From: Thiospirillum jenense
GTDB taxonomy: Bacteria; Pseudomonadota; Gammaproteobacteria; Chromatiales; Chromatiaceae
Reading direction: 5' to 3'
NCBI RefSeq assembly: GCF_014145225.1
Contig: NZ_JABVCQ010000004.1
Span: 89,494 to 153,493 of the forward strand
Length of the DNA: 64,000 nucleotides
Below the pieces are notes generated by a model. That model saw only the letters and a program-made list of their open reading frames with translations. It searched no databases and was not told the DNA's origin. Of this stretch, positions 9,605 through 17,928 are shown in pieces (position 1 is the stretch's first letter; every line of letters starts with the position of its first letter). The position numbers were made by a program, and so were the translations under genes.

Positions 9605-11379
9605 GTCCGCGTCCGTAGCCGCAATGCTAATTCGCGCAATTGCGTTTCATTCACTTCGGACGGTGCGCCGGTTAATGGACAGGACGCGGCTTGGGTTTTC
9701 GGAAATGCCATGACTTCCCGAATAGACTGGCTGCCGGTCATTAACATCACCAGCCGATCAATGCCGAATGCAATGCCGCCATGCGGGGGGCAGCCGTATT
9801 GCAGAGCGCGTAATAAAAAGCCAAAGCGGTCTTCGGCATCTTCGGGGCTGATGTTTAATAATTCAAACACGCGGCGCTGGACCTCGGCGCGGTGAATTCG
9901 TATTGAGCCGCCGCCAATTTCGCTGCCATTTAAGACCATGTCATACGCCCGTGATAAACAACTGCCCGGGTCAGTTTCTAATCGGTCTAATTGATCGAGT
10001 TTGGGCGCGGTGAATGGATGATGCAATGCCGTCCAGCGTTTGGCGTCCTGATCGTATTCAAACATTGGGAAATCAATTACCCACAGCGGCTGCCATTCAT
10101 CGGTGAATAATGCTAAATCACGCCCCAGTTTTACCCGCAATGCGCCCATTGCTTCATTCACAACTGACGCGCTATCGGCGCCGAAAAAGATTAAATCGCC
10201 ATCCGTCGCACCAGTGCGCGCCATAATACCGTTAATAGTGGCATCAGGCAGGTGTTTTAAGATTGGTGATTGCAATCCGTCGCGGCCGTTATTTGCCCAT
10301 TGATTGACTTTAATATAGGCTAAACCTTTGGCGCCGTAAATTGACACGAATTGCGTATATTCATCAATTGCTTTGCGCGATAATTCGCCGCCTTTAGGAA
10401 CACGCAATGCAACGACGCGGCCATTGGGATTAGCGGCTGGTTCGGCAAATACGCGGAATTCAACGGTTTGCATTAAATCCGCCACGTCAATCAATTCAAG
10501 TGGAATACGCAAATCGGGGCGATCTGAGCCAAAACGCCGCATGGCTTCGCTATAAGTTAAACGCGGGAATGGATCGGGCAAGCGCACTTCTAATACCGTG
10601 TCGAATACCTGCCGAATCATGTTTTCCATTAACGTCATCAGCGCGTCTTCATTCAAGAATGAGACTTCTATATCTAATTGCGTGAATTCGGGTTGGCGGT
10701 CAGCGCGTAAATCCTCATCTCGAAAACAGCGGGCAACTTGATAATAGCGATCCATGCCCGACATCATTAACAATTGTTTAAATAACTGCGGTGATTGCGG
10801 TAAGGCGTAAAACTCGCCCGGGTGGACGCGACTGGGGACGAGATAATCTCGCGCTCCTTCGGGGGTGGAGCGGGTGAGAATCGGCGTCTCAACTTCCAAA
10901 AAGTCATGTTGATCCAAATAGTTACGCAAGGTTTTTACAATCAAACTCCGCTTGCGCAACCGCGTCTGCATCTCCGGCCGCCGCAGGTCAAGATAACGAT
11001 ACCGCAGCCGCACTTCCTCTGACGTGTCGCCGTGATAGTCGTCGAGTTGGAACGGTGGCGGCTCGGCGGGGTTGAGAATCGTTAACTCTAGTGCTAACAA
11101 TTCGATCAAACCCGTTGATAAATCACGATTTTCTGTACCGGACGGTCGGTAGCGCACCCGGCCCCGAACTTGCAAAACGTACTCGCTGCGCGCCTGTTCG
11201 GCCTGCGCAAAGGTGGCGGGGCGGTCGGGATCGCAGACGATTTGCACCACGCCGCTGTGGTCGCGCAGGTCAATAAAGATGACGCCACCGTGATCGCGGC
11301 GGCGCTGCACCCAGCCGCACAGTGTCGTTTCGTGGTCAATCAGGCTGCTGTCGAGCAGGCCGCAAAGGTGGCTGCGCAT
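9601..11379 (-). CDS. aspS: Aspartyl-tRNA synthetase
   Basis: This class II synthetase charges tRNA-Asp. The start [20 protein letters not shown], with the OB-fold anticodon-binding domain ([20 protein letters not shown]) following, fits the family and gives 592 residues, close to the 590 of E. coli. The open frame runs 74 codons further upstream but reads as non-coding. Class II motifs are visible: [20 protein letters not shown] with the [14 protein letters not shown] loop, then [20 protein letters not shown], and C-terminally [15 protein letters not shown]. The long GAD insertion shows the bacterial type. The 5' end of the gene (above about 10800) is clearly more GC-rich than the rest. Confidence 0.97.
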   Translation of the reverse strand: MRSHLCGLLDSSLIDHETTLCGWVQRRRDHGGVIFIDLRDHSGVVQIVCDPDRPATFAQAEQARSEYVLQVRGRVRYRPSGTENRDLSTGLIELLALELTILNPAEPPPFQLDDYHGDTSEEVRLRYRYLDLRRPEMQTRLRKRSLIVKTLRNYLDQHDFLEVETPILTRSTPEGARDYLVPSRVHPGEFYALPQSPQLFKQLLMMSGMDRYYQVARCFRDEDLRADRQPEFTQLDIEVSFLNEDALMTLMENMIRQVFDTVLEVRLPDPFPRLTYSEAMRRFGSDRPDLRIPLELIDVADLMQTVEFRVFAEPAANPNGRVVALRVPKGGELSRKAIDEYTQFVSIYGAKGLAYIKVNQWANNGRDGLQSPILKHLPDATINGIMARTGATDGDLIFFGADSASVVNEAMGALRVKLGRDLALFTDEWQPLWVIDFPMFEYDQDAKRWTALHHPFTAPKLDQLDRLETDPGSCLSRAYDMVLNGSEIGGGSIRIHRAEVQRRVFELLNISPEDAEDRFGFLLRALQYGCPPHGGIAFGIDRLVMLMTGSQSIREVMAFPKTQAASCPLTGAPSEVNETQLRELALRLRTRT

Positions 11380-11730
11380 GGGGATTCTCGTTCGGTGAAA
11401 TGGTGGGGAAAGGTTGCAATTATCGCTAAAAATAACGCGCATTTGACCACGAAACAACCCGCGCTGTCTTATCACGACGGGCGGGCGGGCGATGTTGGTC
11501 ACACGCGACAGTTGAAGTGACTTGTGAAAAAAGCGCAGTATTACTTGATTTTTCAACAGGTTAGACGCGATATGCGTGAGAATACATCGCTTATGTGTCA
11601 AACTGCACTCTTTTGACTTGTTTTATTTTCGCGGTAGGTTTATAAAACTCGACTATACTGCCATAAAGACTGGCGCCCAGCGGGAGCGCGGCTGCCGCTG
11701 ATTCACACGCAAAAGTGCGGGGTAAACAAG

Positions 11731-13476
11731 ATGATACGTCGGATTCTTCACTCGCTGTTACTGATCGGCTGCGCCCTACCGCTGGGGGTGAGCGCGGGAC
11801 TGGTGGCGCCGGAGCCGTCCACGCCAGTCACGACCGAGTATGACTCGGGCTATGTGGCGGGGTTTTCTGACGGCAAGATCGCCGGTCACGCGGATTGCCG
11901 CTTTGATCCGGCCAGTTGTGCGATTAACTTGACTAATGTATTGCCGCCGGCGGAATACGGCGAAACTGAGCCGAATGACACGGGGATTAGTGCCGATGTC
12001 ATGGCATTAGAAACCAATGTGTGGGGGCAGAGTTATAGCACCTCAGATCAGGATTGGTATTACGTCGTCACCAATGAACCGAATTATAATCTGACGCTCA
12101 ATTTCGCGCTGCCGAGTTTGAATAGTAATAATTGCCAGACGCGCATTGATCCCGATTCAGGTGAATTGTCGCTGCAATGCAATTGTATTATTGAAACGCG
12201 CACCAATTTAGTGAGCGGGACGGAATACAACTATAGCCGTTGTAGTCTCGCCGGTTGGACGGTGTCTATTCGCAATGCGGCGGGGTTGACCTTGACTGAG
12301 TTTAATACCAATTTCACCTCAGTTGAACACGCCACCAGCGGTATTAGTTATCGCACCACACTCGGCATGGCGGGCATGTATTATATCGTGGTCAAGCCGG
12401 TCTTGTCCGAGTTTAATTTCCAACCCTATGTGTTAGCGGCTAAATTGGAGCCGTCACCGAATAATACGCCGAACTTTCCGGGCGGCACTTACAATGCCGA
12501 AATTGAGCCGAATAATTCACCCGCCGAGGCGACCTTTATTACACGCGGCATATCCGCGTTTGGTTTAATTAACTTGCGCTTTGATGCGACGCTGTGTACA
12601 ACTGAAAGCTGTCAATATTTGCAAAACGAAGATGATTGGTTTGTTTATAATAGCCCGGGCAATGAAATTGTGCAGTTGGGCTTTTGTGATCTGGCGAATT
12701 GCACGGCGGGCGATTGGTTCGTGCAGATTTATGATGTCAATGGCATTTACGCGATTCAATGGCAGGGAATTGATCCTGATTTGGTCACGCCGTTAATGGC
12801 ATTTAATACGAATACCTCAACCACCACTGATACCACTGCGACTGTCGCACCGCAAGTGTGGCAAATTGGTTTAGGTGCGCCCGGCCCGTATTACATGCGC
12901 GTTGGTCATAAACGCAAATTAGACGCCGCTTGTGTGCAATGGTCAATTGACCAGGATAATAATGGATTGCCGGAAAGCAACCAATACAATTGCGCCTGCG
13001 CCGATGGCAGCACCTCGTGCGATCTGGACGTTCTCAACCCCGGCGCGTCCTATACCGACACGGTGCAGCAGATGATTTGGCCGGTGTGTCCCAACGGCGA
13101 GGGTGGCGGCGAGGATTCGTTCTGCCCGAGCGCGTGCGTGTGCATCAACGAAGCGGACGGCTGTAGTCTGTACCAAACTGACATTGACGGCGACGGTTTG
13201 CCCGGCCCTAGCGCCGCACCGTGCCGCTGCAACCCAACCGGCGTGGCCAGTTGTGACATCAGCATCCAAAATCCCGGCACCCCAACCGTCATTGCCATTC
13301 CCGATCAAACCGTTTATCCACTCTGCCCCGACGGTAGCGGTGGCAGCGCCAGCCCGCAATGCACCGTCGGTTGTCGCTGCACCAACTACGCGGGCTTTGT
13401 TGAAATTCCCGAGAATTTTGTCACTTCCCAGTACAACTTCACCTGGAACACCACGCCATTTGGCTCGCGGCAATAG
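11731..13476 (+). CDS. Secreted protein with two PPC-like domains and Cys-rich C-terminal repeats
   Basis: The 581-residue protein starts with a signal peptide (RRILHSLLLIGCALPLGVSA). Two segments resemble bacterial pre-peptidase C-terminal domains: EPNDTGISADVMALETNVWG with SDQDWYYVV at about 75-110, and EPNNSPAEATFITRGISAFG with NEDDWFVYN at about 255-305. The last 170 residues hold two imperfect copies of a Cys-rich unit: D-x-D-x-(N/D)-G-L-P, C-x-C, SCD, an NPG turn, then YPLCP or WPVCP with GGG and C-x-C. DIDGDGLPG resembles a calcium loop. No catalytic domain is seen, so it may be a cell-surface or extracellular binding protein. A 7-base inverted repeat at 13472-13495 (AATAGCG/CGCTATT then TTG) overlaps the stop codon and may be a weak terminator. 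Function unknown. Confidence 0.75.
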   Translation: MIRRILHSLLLIGCALPLGVSAGLVAPEPSTPVTTEYDSGYVAGFSDGKIAGHADCRFDPASCAINLTNVLPPAEYGETEPNDTGISADVMALETNVWGQSYSTSDQDWYYVVTNEPNYNLTLNFALPSLNSNNCQTRIDPDSGELSLQCNCIIETRTNLVSGTEYNYSRCSLAGWTVSIRNAAGLTLTEFNTNFTSVEHATSGISYRTTLGMAGMYYIVVKPVLSEFNFQPYVLAAKLEPSPNNTPNFPGGTYNAEIEPNNSPAEATFITRGISAFGLINLRFDATLCTTESCQYLQNEDDWFVYNSPGNEIVQLGFCDLANCTAGDWFVQIYDVNGIYAIQWQGIDPDLVTPLMAFNTNTSTTTDTTATVAPQVWQIGLGAPGPYYMRVGHKRKLDAACVQWSIDQDNNGLPESNQYNCACADGSTSCDLDVLNPGASYTDTVQQMIWPVCPNGEGGGEDSFCPSACVCINEADGCSLYQTDIDGDGLPGPSAAPCRCNPTGVASCDISIQNPGTPTVIAIPDQTVYPLCPDGSGGSASPQCTVGCRCTNYAGFVEIPENFVTSQYNFTWNTTPFGSRQ

Positions 13477-13533
13477 CGATCTGCGTACCGCTATTTTGTC
13501 ACCAACTCCACCACATCATCGAGTAACACCGCC

Positions 13534-13785
13534 ATGCAAAACTTCACGCCCTTCACCGCCTTCCAAACCCTCACCACCACCAATCCGGCGCCGCTGCGTC
13601 ACGGTCTGAGCCTGCCCTGTCCTTCCAAACCCCTGCCGCCGGCGTGGACGGAAACCGAGCGGGCGGTGAATCGCCATCCGGACATTGTCGCCATCCGCCG
13701 TGAAGTGCTGTCCACTTTGGAGGAAGTGCTGGCGATTTTTGACGAGGAACTGGCCGGCGGTCATTCTGGCACTTTGCAATCGTGA
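13534..13785 (+). CDS. Doubtful hypothetical small protein, 83 residues
   Basis: This frame lies 57 bases after the Cys-rich secreted protein on the same strand. The first 35 residues are low in information (many T, P and F). The C-terminal half is more protein-like: RHPDIVAIRREVLSTLEEVL followed by AIFDEELAGG, a likely amphipathic helix. There is no convincing ribosome site. A longer frame on the other strand (13516-13890) overlaps it but is Arg- and Gly-rich and reads as a shadow. No family recognised. It may be real or may be GC-rich spurious coding. Confidence 0.35.
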   Translation: MQNFTPFTAFQTLTTTNPAPLRHGLSLPCPSKPLPPAWTETERAVNRHPDIVAIRREVLSTLEEVLAIFDEELAGGHSGTLQS

Positions 13786-13811
13786 CTGGTAACGGCGTAC
13801 CCGCCGACTCG

Positions 13812-13853
13812 AAAAAAAAGCCGCAGTGGTAGCTTTAAAACTACACCTGCGGC
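13812..13853 (-). terminator. Rho-independent terminator, minus strand
   Basis: Read on the minus strand, GCCGCAGGTGTAG pairs with CTACCACTGCGGC (two internal mismatches) around an 8-base loop, followed directly by eight T residues (13812-13819). No T-tract follows on the plus strand, so it serves minus-strand transcription. The only candidate gene upstream is the 58-residue microprotein ending at 13979, and the terminator supports that gene being transcribed. Confidence 0.75.
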
Positions 13854-13978
13854 AAAGTGGCTTGCTGCCCAGAATTGGATTGTTGTACAAAGGCGACGCG
13901 GGCGCCCGCGCATGACTTGTTTAAATTATTGCAATTAAATCAACCATTTTCACGCTCAGGCGCGGCGTGAGCGGTGAT

Positions 13979-14155
13979 TTAGGAATCATTAGCATTGCTG
14001 GCGGTGACTTCGCCGGCGTCAGTCTGTTGAACGTGAATGGGTTGGACGTGACGCAACTCGCTGGCGGGGCGGTTGTGACTGACCACGCCGACTAAAAACC
14101 CGCCCGACAGGACCGCAAAGAGCAACCCGCCAATTGTTAACGCATCAAAACTCAT
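13979..14155 (-). CDS. Small membrane microprotein, 58 residues
   Basis: A strong ribosome site (GAGGAG, 8 bases before ATG) precedes a 58-codon frame starting MSFDALTIGGLLFAVLSGGF. Residues 5-26 form one hydrophobic, glycine-rich membrane helix. The remaining 30 residues (from SHNRPASELRHVQ to the end) are polar with several histidines and glutamines. The frame ends at TAA, and a good minus-strand terminator follows 125 bases later. Ribosome site, membrane helix and terminator together argue for a real gene. Family not recognised; such proteins are often small accessory subunits or regulators of membrane complexes. It is divergent from gmhA. Confidence 0.65.
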   Translation of the reverse strand: MSFDALTIGGLLFAVLSGGFLVGVVSHNRPASELRHVQPIHVQQTDAGEVTASNANDS

Positions 14156-14395
14156 GTGTGTTTCTCCTCATCCTCGTAGTTTAACCCGGCACCTTTTGGG
14201 GCTTGGTTGCTCGACACCCTGGTCAAGTTAAGGCAAGTACCGCGCCAGCAGTGCAGATGTTTGGAAGACAGCGGGCGGCGACGTGATCGCAACTTCACTG
14301 TTTCGTTACTTAGTTATTTTCGCATACACTCATGTCGCAAGTATAACAGTAGCCGCCACTTTTAATCACCGCCTGTACTCAGTTACGATAGCCGC

Positions 14396-14998
14396 ATGTC
14401 GGATTCAGACTTCATTCACGCCACTTTGACCGCGCACCTTGCCGTGATCCGCGATTTGGCGACCTTGACCCCGCAAATCGCGCAGATTGCCGACCAAATG
14501 TGGGCGGGATTAACCAGCGGCGGGCGCATTTTTTGGCTGGGCAACGGCGGCAGCGCGGCCGATTGTCAACATTTAGCGGCAGAATTAGTCGGGCGTTTTG
14601 CCCGCGAGCGCCCGGGGTTGGCGTCAATTGCGCTGACCACCGACACCTCGATTTTGACCTCGGTGGCGAATGATTACGGGTTTAACCAGATTTTTGCGCG
14701 GCAAGTGGCGGCGCTGTGCCGTGCCGGTGATGTGGTGATGGCGCTATCCACTTCCGGCAACAGCCCGAACGTGCTGCGGGCGCTGGAGACGGCGGCGCAG
14801 TTGGGCGTGACGCGGATTGGATTAAGCGGTGGCGACGGCGGCCAAATGCGTCAATTGTGTGACCATTGCCTCTGCGTTCCCGCGACCAATACCGCCCGCA
14901 TTCAAGAAGCGCACATCGTCATTGGGCATCTGTGGTGCGATTTGTTAGAACAGCGCGCCGTGACGGTCGCTTCAGAATTCCCCCAGTTGGACAGATGA
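14396..14998 (+). CDS. gmhA: Phosphoheptose isomerase (SIS domain)
   Basis: GmhA converts sedoheptulose 7-phosphate to glycero-manno-heptose 7-phosphate, the first step toward the LPS inner-core heptose. The 200 residues match the GmhA/DiaA SIS family: GRIFWLGNGGSAADCQHLAA, ELVGRFARERPGLASIALTT, DTSILTSVANDYGF, ALSTSGNSPNVLRALE, and the C-terminal active-site segment RIQEAHIVIGHLWCD. The His and Glu of that last motif favour the isomerase over the DnaA-binding paralogue DiaA, but the two are hard to separate by sequence alone. cobO begins 4 bases after the stop, so it may share a message with the cobalamin genes. Confidence 0.9.
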   Translation: MSDSDFIHATLTAHLAVIRDLATLTPQIAQIADQMWAGLTSGGRIFWLGNGGSAADCQHLAAELVGRFARERPGLASIALTTDTSILTSVANDYGFNQIFARQVAALCRAGDVVMALSTSGNSPNVLRALETAAQLGVTRIGLSGGDGGQMRQLCDHCLCVPATNTARIQEAHIVIGHLWCDLLEQRAVTVASEFPQLDR

Positions 14999-15002
14999 TG
15001 CC

Positions 15003-15644
15003 ATGACCAAACCGCCGTCCGATCCTGTTGATAGTGTTGACGCTGACAATGCGCCCCCGTCGCGTCACCAGCAGCGAATGCAGCGTTACAAAGCCGTCGT
15101 GGACAAACGCCTGGCGCAGGCGACCATCACTCGCGGCGTGGTGCTGGTGCTGACCGGCACTGGCAAGGGCAAGAGTTCGTCGGCATTTGGCATGGTGGCG
15201 CGGGCGCTGGGGCATGGCTTGCGCGTGGCGGTGATTCAGTTCATCAAAGGGCGAGGTGAAACGGGCGAGGAAGTATTTTTCCGCCAATCTGAGTTGGTGG
15301 CGTATCACGTCATGGGCGCGGGTTTCACTTGGGAGACGCAAGATCAGGCGCGGGATCGTGCCAGTGCCGCGGCCGCTTGGTCAGTTGCTGCTGAATATTT
15401 GCGCAATCCCGACTACGCGCTCGTCGTGTTGGATGAATTGAACATCGCGTTAAAATTGCAGTTATTACCGCTCGACGACGTGTTGACCAGTTTAGCCGCC
15501 CGTCCGCCCGCGCAACATGTCATCATCACCGGCCGCGCCGCGCCCGCCGCGTTACTCGATTACGCTGACACCGTCACCGAGATGCGCTCGGTCAAACACG
15601 CCTACGCCGCCGGCATCGCCGCGCAAATTGGGATTGAATTGTGA
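15003..15644 (+). CDS. cobO: Corrinoid adenosyltransferase
   Basis: CobO/BtuR (CobA in Salmonella) transfers adenosyl from ATP to the cobalt of reduced corrinoids, giving the adenosylated coenzyme form. The P-loop variant GTGKGKSSSAFG at 52-63 is diagnostic, and GHGLRVAVIQFIKGR, LVVLDELNIALKL and the closing HVIITGRAAPAALLDYADTV are typical. The N-terminal RHQQRMQRYKAVVDKRLAQA is also family-like. The length of 213 residues is normal. It lies between gmhA and cobU with very short spacing, probably as the first cobalamin gene of an operon. No B12 riboswitch was recognised upstream. Confidence 0.95.
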   Translation: MTKPPSDPVDSVDADNAPPSRHQQRMQRYKAVVDKRLAQATITRGVVLVLTGTGKGKSSSAFGMVARALGHGLRVAVIQFIKGRGETGEEVFFRQSELVAYHVMGAGFTWETQDQARDRASAAAAWSVAAEYLRNPDYALVVLDELNIALKLQLLPLDDVLTSLAARPPAQHVIITGRAAPAALLDYADTVTEMRSVKHAYAAGIAAQIGIEL

Positions 15645-15657
15645 TCGGGATTAAATT

Positions 15658-16188
15658 GTGACCAATCACCACGCGCTCATCCTCGGCGGCGTGCGCTCGG
15701 GCAAAAGCCGTTTTGCCGAACAGCGGGCGCTGGAGTCGGGCTTGGCGGTGCGGTATTTGGCCACGGCCACGGCGGGTGACGCGGCGATGGCAGCGCGGAT
15801 TGCCGCCCATCAAGCGCGTCGCCCGGCAACGTGGCAAGTGATTGAAGAACCAATACATTTAGCCGCCGCGCTGACCGCCGCCACCAGTCCGCAGCACTGC
15901 GTGTTGGTGGAATGCCTGACGCTGTGGTTGACCAATCTGCTCTGCGCGGGTGATGAAACACAATTGCAACGTGAACTAACCGCGCTGCACGACCGCCTCC
16001 CCCACCTGCCAGGTCAGGTAATATTCGTGACCAATGAAACAAATTTAGGCATTATTCCCGCTGACGCGCTTAGTCGGCGCTACGGCGATCTTGCTGGTGA
16101 ATTGCATCAGGCACTGGCCGCGCACTGCGGGCAAGTGTGGTTATGTGTTGCCGGATTACCCGTGATATTGAAAGGGAACCGTGGTTAA
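15658..16188 (+). CDS. cobU: Adenosylcobinamide kinase / phosphate guanylyltransferase
   Basis: This bifunctional enzyme phosphorylates adenosylcobinamide and adds GMP, building the activated GDP-cobinamide for the nucleotide loop of B12. The N-terminal P-loop GGVRSGKS at 10-17 followed by RFAEQRA is the signature. RYLATATAGDAAMAARIAAH carries the usual guanylylation-region residues, and VLVECLTLWLTNLL and VIFVTNETNLGIIP complete the family pattern. It starts at GTG, 13 bases after cobO, and its TAA stop shares an A with the ATG of cobT (TAATG), so translation is coupled. Confidence 0.94.
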   Translation: MTNHHALILGGVRSGKSRFAEQRALESGLAVRYLATATAGDAAMAARIAAHQARRPATWQVIEEPIHLAAALTAATSPQHCVLVECLTLWLTNLLCAGDETQLQRELTALHDRLPHLPGQVIFVTNETNLGIIPADALSRRYGDLAGELHQALAAHCGQVWLCVAGLPVILKGNRG

Positions 16189-17246
16189 TGAAGAGGTTGG
16201 ATGATTGGTTTTACACGCCTGCCGCGCAGGTCAATTTAGACGCACAGCAGGCGGCGCTGGCGCGTCAGGCACAGTTGACCAAACCTCACGGCGCGCTGGG
16301 GCGGTTGGAAGATTTGGCGATTCAACTCGCTGGTTTGCAAGGCACAGTCACGCCCAGCGTCAAACGGGTGCGGATTGTGATTTTCGCGGCCGATCACGGC
16401 ATCGCTGCCGACAATGTCTCCGCTTTCCCGCAGGAAGTGACCGCGCAAATGGTCGCCAACATGGCGCGTGGCGGGGCGGCAATTAGCGTATTAGCCCGCG
16501 CATTAGGTGCGGGAATTGAGTTAATTGTTTTGGGCAGCGTCGTACCCATTGCATCCGACCCGCGCATTCGCTCTGAAATCATTGCCCCATCAACCGCTAA
16601 TTTCACTCAAAAAGCGGCAATGACCGATGCGCAATTACGCACCGCATTAGCCGTTGGCCGCGCCGCAGTTGCCCGTGCGCGTGGCGGCGGTACGCAATTA
16701 TTCATTGGCGGCGAAATGGGCATTGGCAATACCACCGCCGCCGCCGCATTAGCCTGCGCGTATTTAAATGCCGATCCCGCGCAATTAGTCGGGCCGGGTA
16801 CTGGAATTGATTCTGAACGCCTGGCACATAAACGGCAATTAGTCGCCCAAGCATTAGAATTACATCATCATCAATTCAAAGACCCATTCGCCACTTTAAT
16901 GTGTTTAGGGGGTTTTGAAATCGCCGCCATGACCGGTGCGTACATTGCCTGCGCGCACAGCCGATTAGCCATTTTAGTCGATGGTTTTATTAGCACCGCC
17001 GCCGCCTTAGCCGCGCAACGCCTCTGCCCGGGAATTGAACACTGGATGTTTGCCGCGCACAGTTCCGCCGAACCCGGCCATCGCGCCATGACCGACGCAT
17101 TAGGCTTAACTCCATTATTAGATTTAGGAATGCGTTTAGGCGAAGGCAGCGGCGCCGCATTAGCCGTGCCTATTCTGCGCCACGCCTGTTTATTACAAAG
17201 TGAAATGGCCACCTTTGCCGAAGCCGGGGTCGCGGATGGTCAATAA
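16188..17246 (+). CDS. cobT: Nicotinate-nucleotide--dimethylbenzimidazole phosphoribosyltransferase
   Basis: CobT makes alpha-ribazole phosphate, the lower ligand of cobalamin, from nicotinate mononucleotide and dimethylbenzimidazole. The start ATG at the TAATG overlap is preferred over the frame's earlier GTG inside cobU, and gives 352 residues. KPHGALGRLEDLA, FAADHGIAADNVSAFPQEVT, GGEMGIGNTTAAAALACAYL and the catalytic glutamate E319 in RLGEGSGAALAVP are all present. Codon use changes near 16470 from GC-rich to TTA-rich within the gene. It overlaps mobB by 11 bases. cobS and cobC, which would complete nucleotide loop assembly, are not in the window. Confidence 0.95.
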   Translation: MKRLDDWFYTPAAQVNLDAQQAALARQAQLTKPHGALGRLEDLAIQLAGLQGTVTPSVKRVRIVIFAADHGIAADNVSAFPQEVTAQMVANMARGGAAISVLARALGAGIELIVLGSVVPIASDPRIRSEIIAPSTANFTQKAAMTDAQLRTALAVGRAAVARARGGGTQLFIGGEMGIGNTTAAAALACAYLNADPAQLVGPGTGIDSERLAHKRQLVAQALELHHHQFKDPFATLMCLGGFEIAAMTGAYIACAHSRLAILVDGFISTAAALAAQRLCPGIEHWMFAAHSSAEPGHRAMTDALGLTPLLDLGMRLGEGSGAALAVPILRHACLLQSEMATFAEAGVADGQ

Positions 17247-17811
17247 CGCGGTCGTTCAGAGCGCCGTTTATTACCCGCCGTGCATTGGGTTCATTGCACC
17301 CAGCGGCACGGGTAAAACCACTTTATTACGCCAGTTAATTCCACTGTTAAATCAGCGCGGCCTGCGCATCGGTTATCTTAAACACGCCCATCATGTGTTT
17401 GATATTGACCAACCTGGTAAAGATAGTTATGTCATTCGTGCCGCCGGTGCCGCGCAAGTGATTATTGCTAGTGAACAGCGTTGGGTATTATTACACGAGG
17501 GCGGCGAAGCGGATTTATTACCGCTGCTGGCGCGGTTTGATTCAACCGAATTTGATTTGGTGTTAATTGAAGGATTTCACCGCGCCCATTATCCCAAAAT
17601 CGCCGTGCAACGAACGCAGCATAGTCAATCAATCGCCGCCGATCACGCGCACTATTACACCGATCCTGATTTAATTGCATTAGTCAGCGACGCGCCAACT
17701 ACTGACTATTCGTTGCCGCTGCTGGCGCTGAATCAACCCGCCGCATTAGCCGAGTTCATTCTCAATCACTGGACAGCGGGAAGGTTGGTTATTCACGCAA
17801 CTGCTGTGTGA
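17236..17811 (+). CDS. mobB: Molybdopterin-guanine dinucleotide biosynthesis adaptor MobB
   Basis: MobB is a small GTP-binding P-loop protein that assists MobA in attaching GMP to molybdopterin. Walker A is APSGTGKTTLLRQL at 21-34, followed by RIGYLKHAHHVFDIDQPGKD, the usual MobB switch region, and by DLVLIEGFHRAHYPKIAVQR near 110-130. The start at MVNNAVV gives 191 residues; the frame extends 12 codons into cobT. It ends the cobalamin run and is followed by a terminator. The pairing of a molybdenum-cofactor gene with cobalamin genes is unusual and may reflect shared transcription only. Confidence 0.92.
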   Translation: MVNNAVVQSAVYYPPCIGFIAPSGTGKTTLLRQLIPLLNQRGLRIGYLKHAHHVFDIDQPGKDSYVIRAAGAAQVIIASEQRWVLLHEGGEADLLPLLARFDSTEFDLVLIEGFHRAHYPKIAVQRTQHSQSIAADHAHYYTDPDLIALVSDAPTTDYSLPLLALNQPAALAEFILNHWTAGRLVIHATAV

Positions 17812-17836
17812 TTATCATTCACTGCGCCGCATTCCT

Positions 17837-17870
17837 AAAACCCTGGTCTGATTGAAGACTGGGGTTTTTT
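17837..17870 (+). terminator. Rho-independent terminator after mobB
   Basis: AAAACCCTGGTCT and AGACTGGGGTTTT pair across a 6-base loop (GATTGA) and run into a six-T tract. The position, 25 bases after the mobB stop and before murJ on the same strand, makes this the end of the gmhA/cob/mobB transcript. Confidence 0.85.
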
Positions 17871-17928
17871 ATTGTATAAAACTGATAAACTCCGCCGCGA
17901 CATTTAACAACACGATGCCATTTTTACA

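Noticed and set aside
13516..13890. 124-residue minus-strand frame over the 13.5-13.9 kb region
   Set aside because: Its product is Arg/Gly-rich and repetitive, it covers the minus-strand terminator, and it has no ribosome site. It reads as a shadow.
14156..15002. Cobalamin riboswitch upstream of cobO
   Set aside because: gmhA fills the space, and no B12-box-like sequence (GCCACTG with flanking helices) was recognised.
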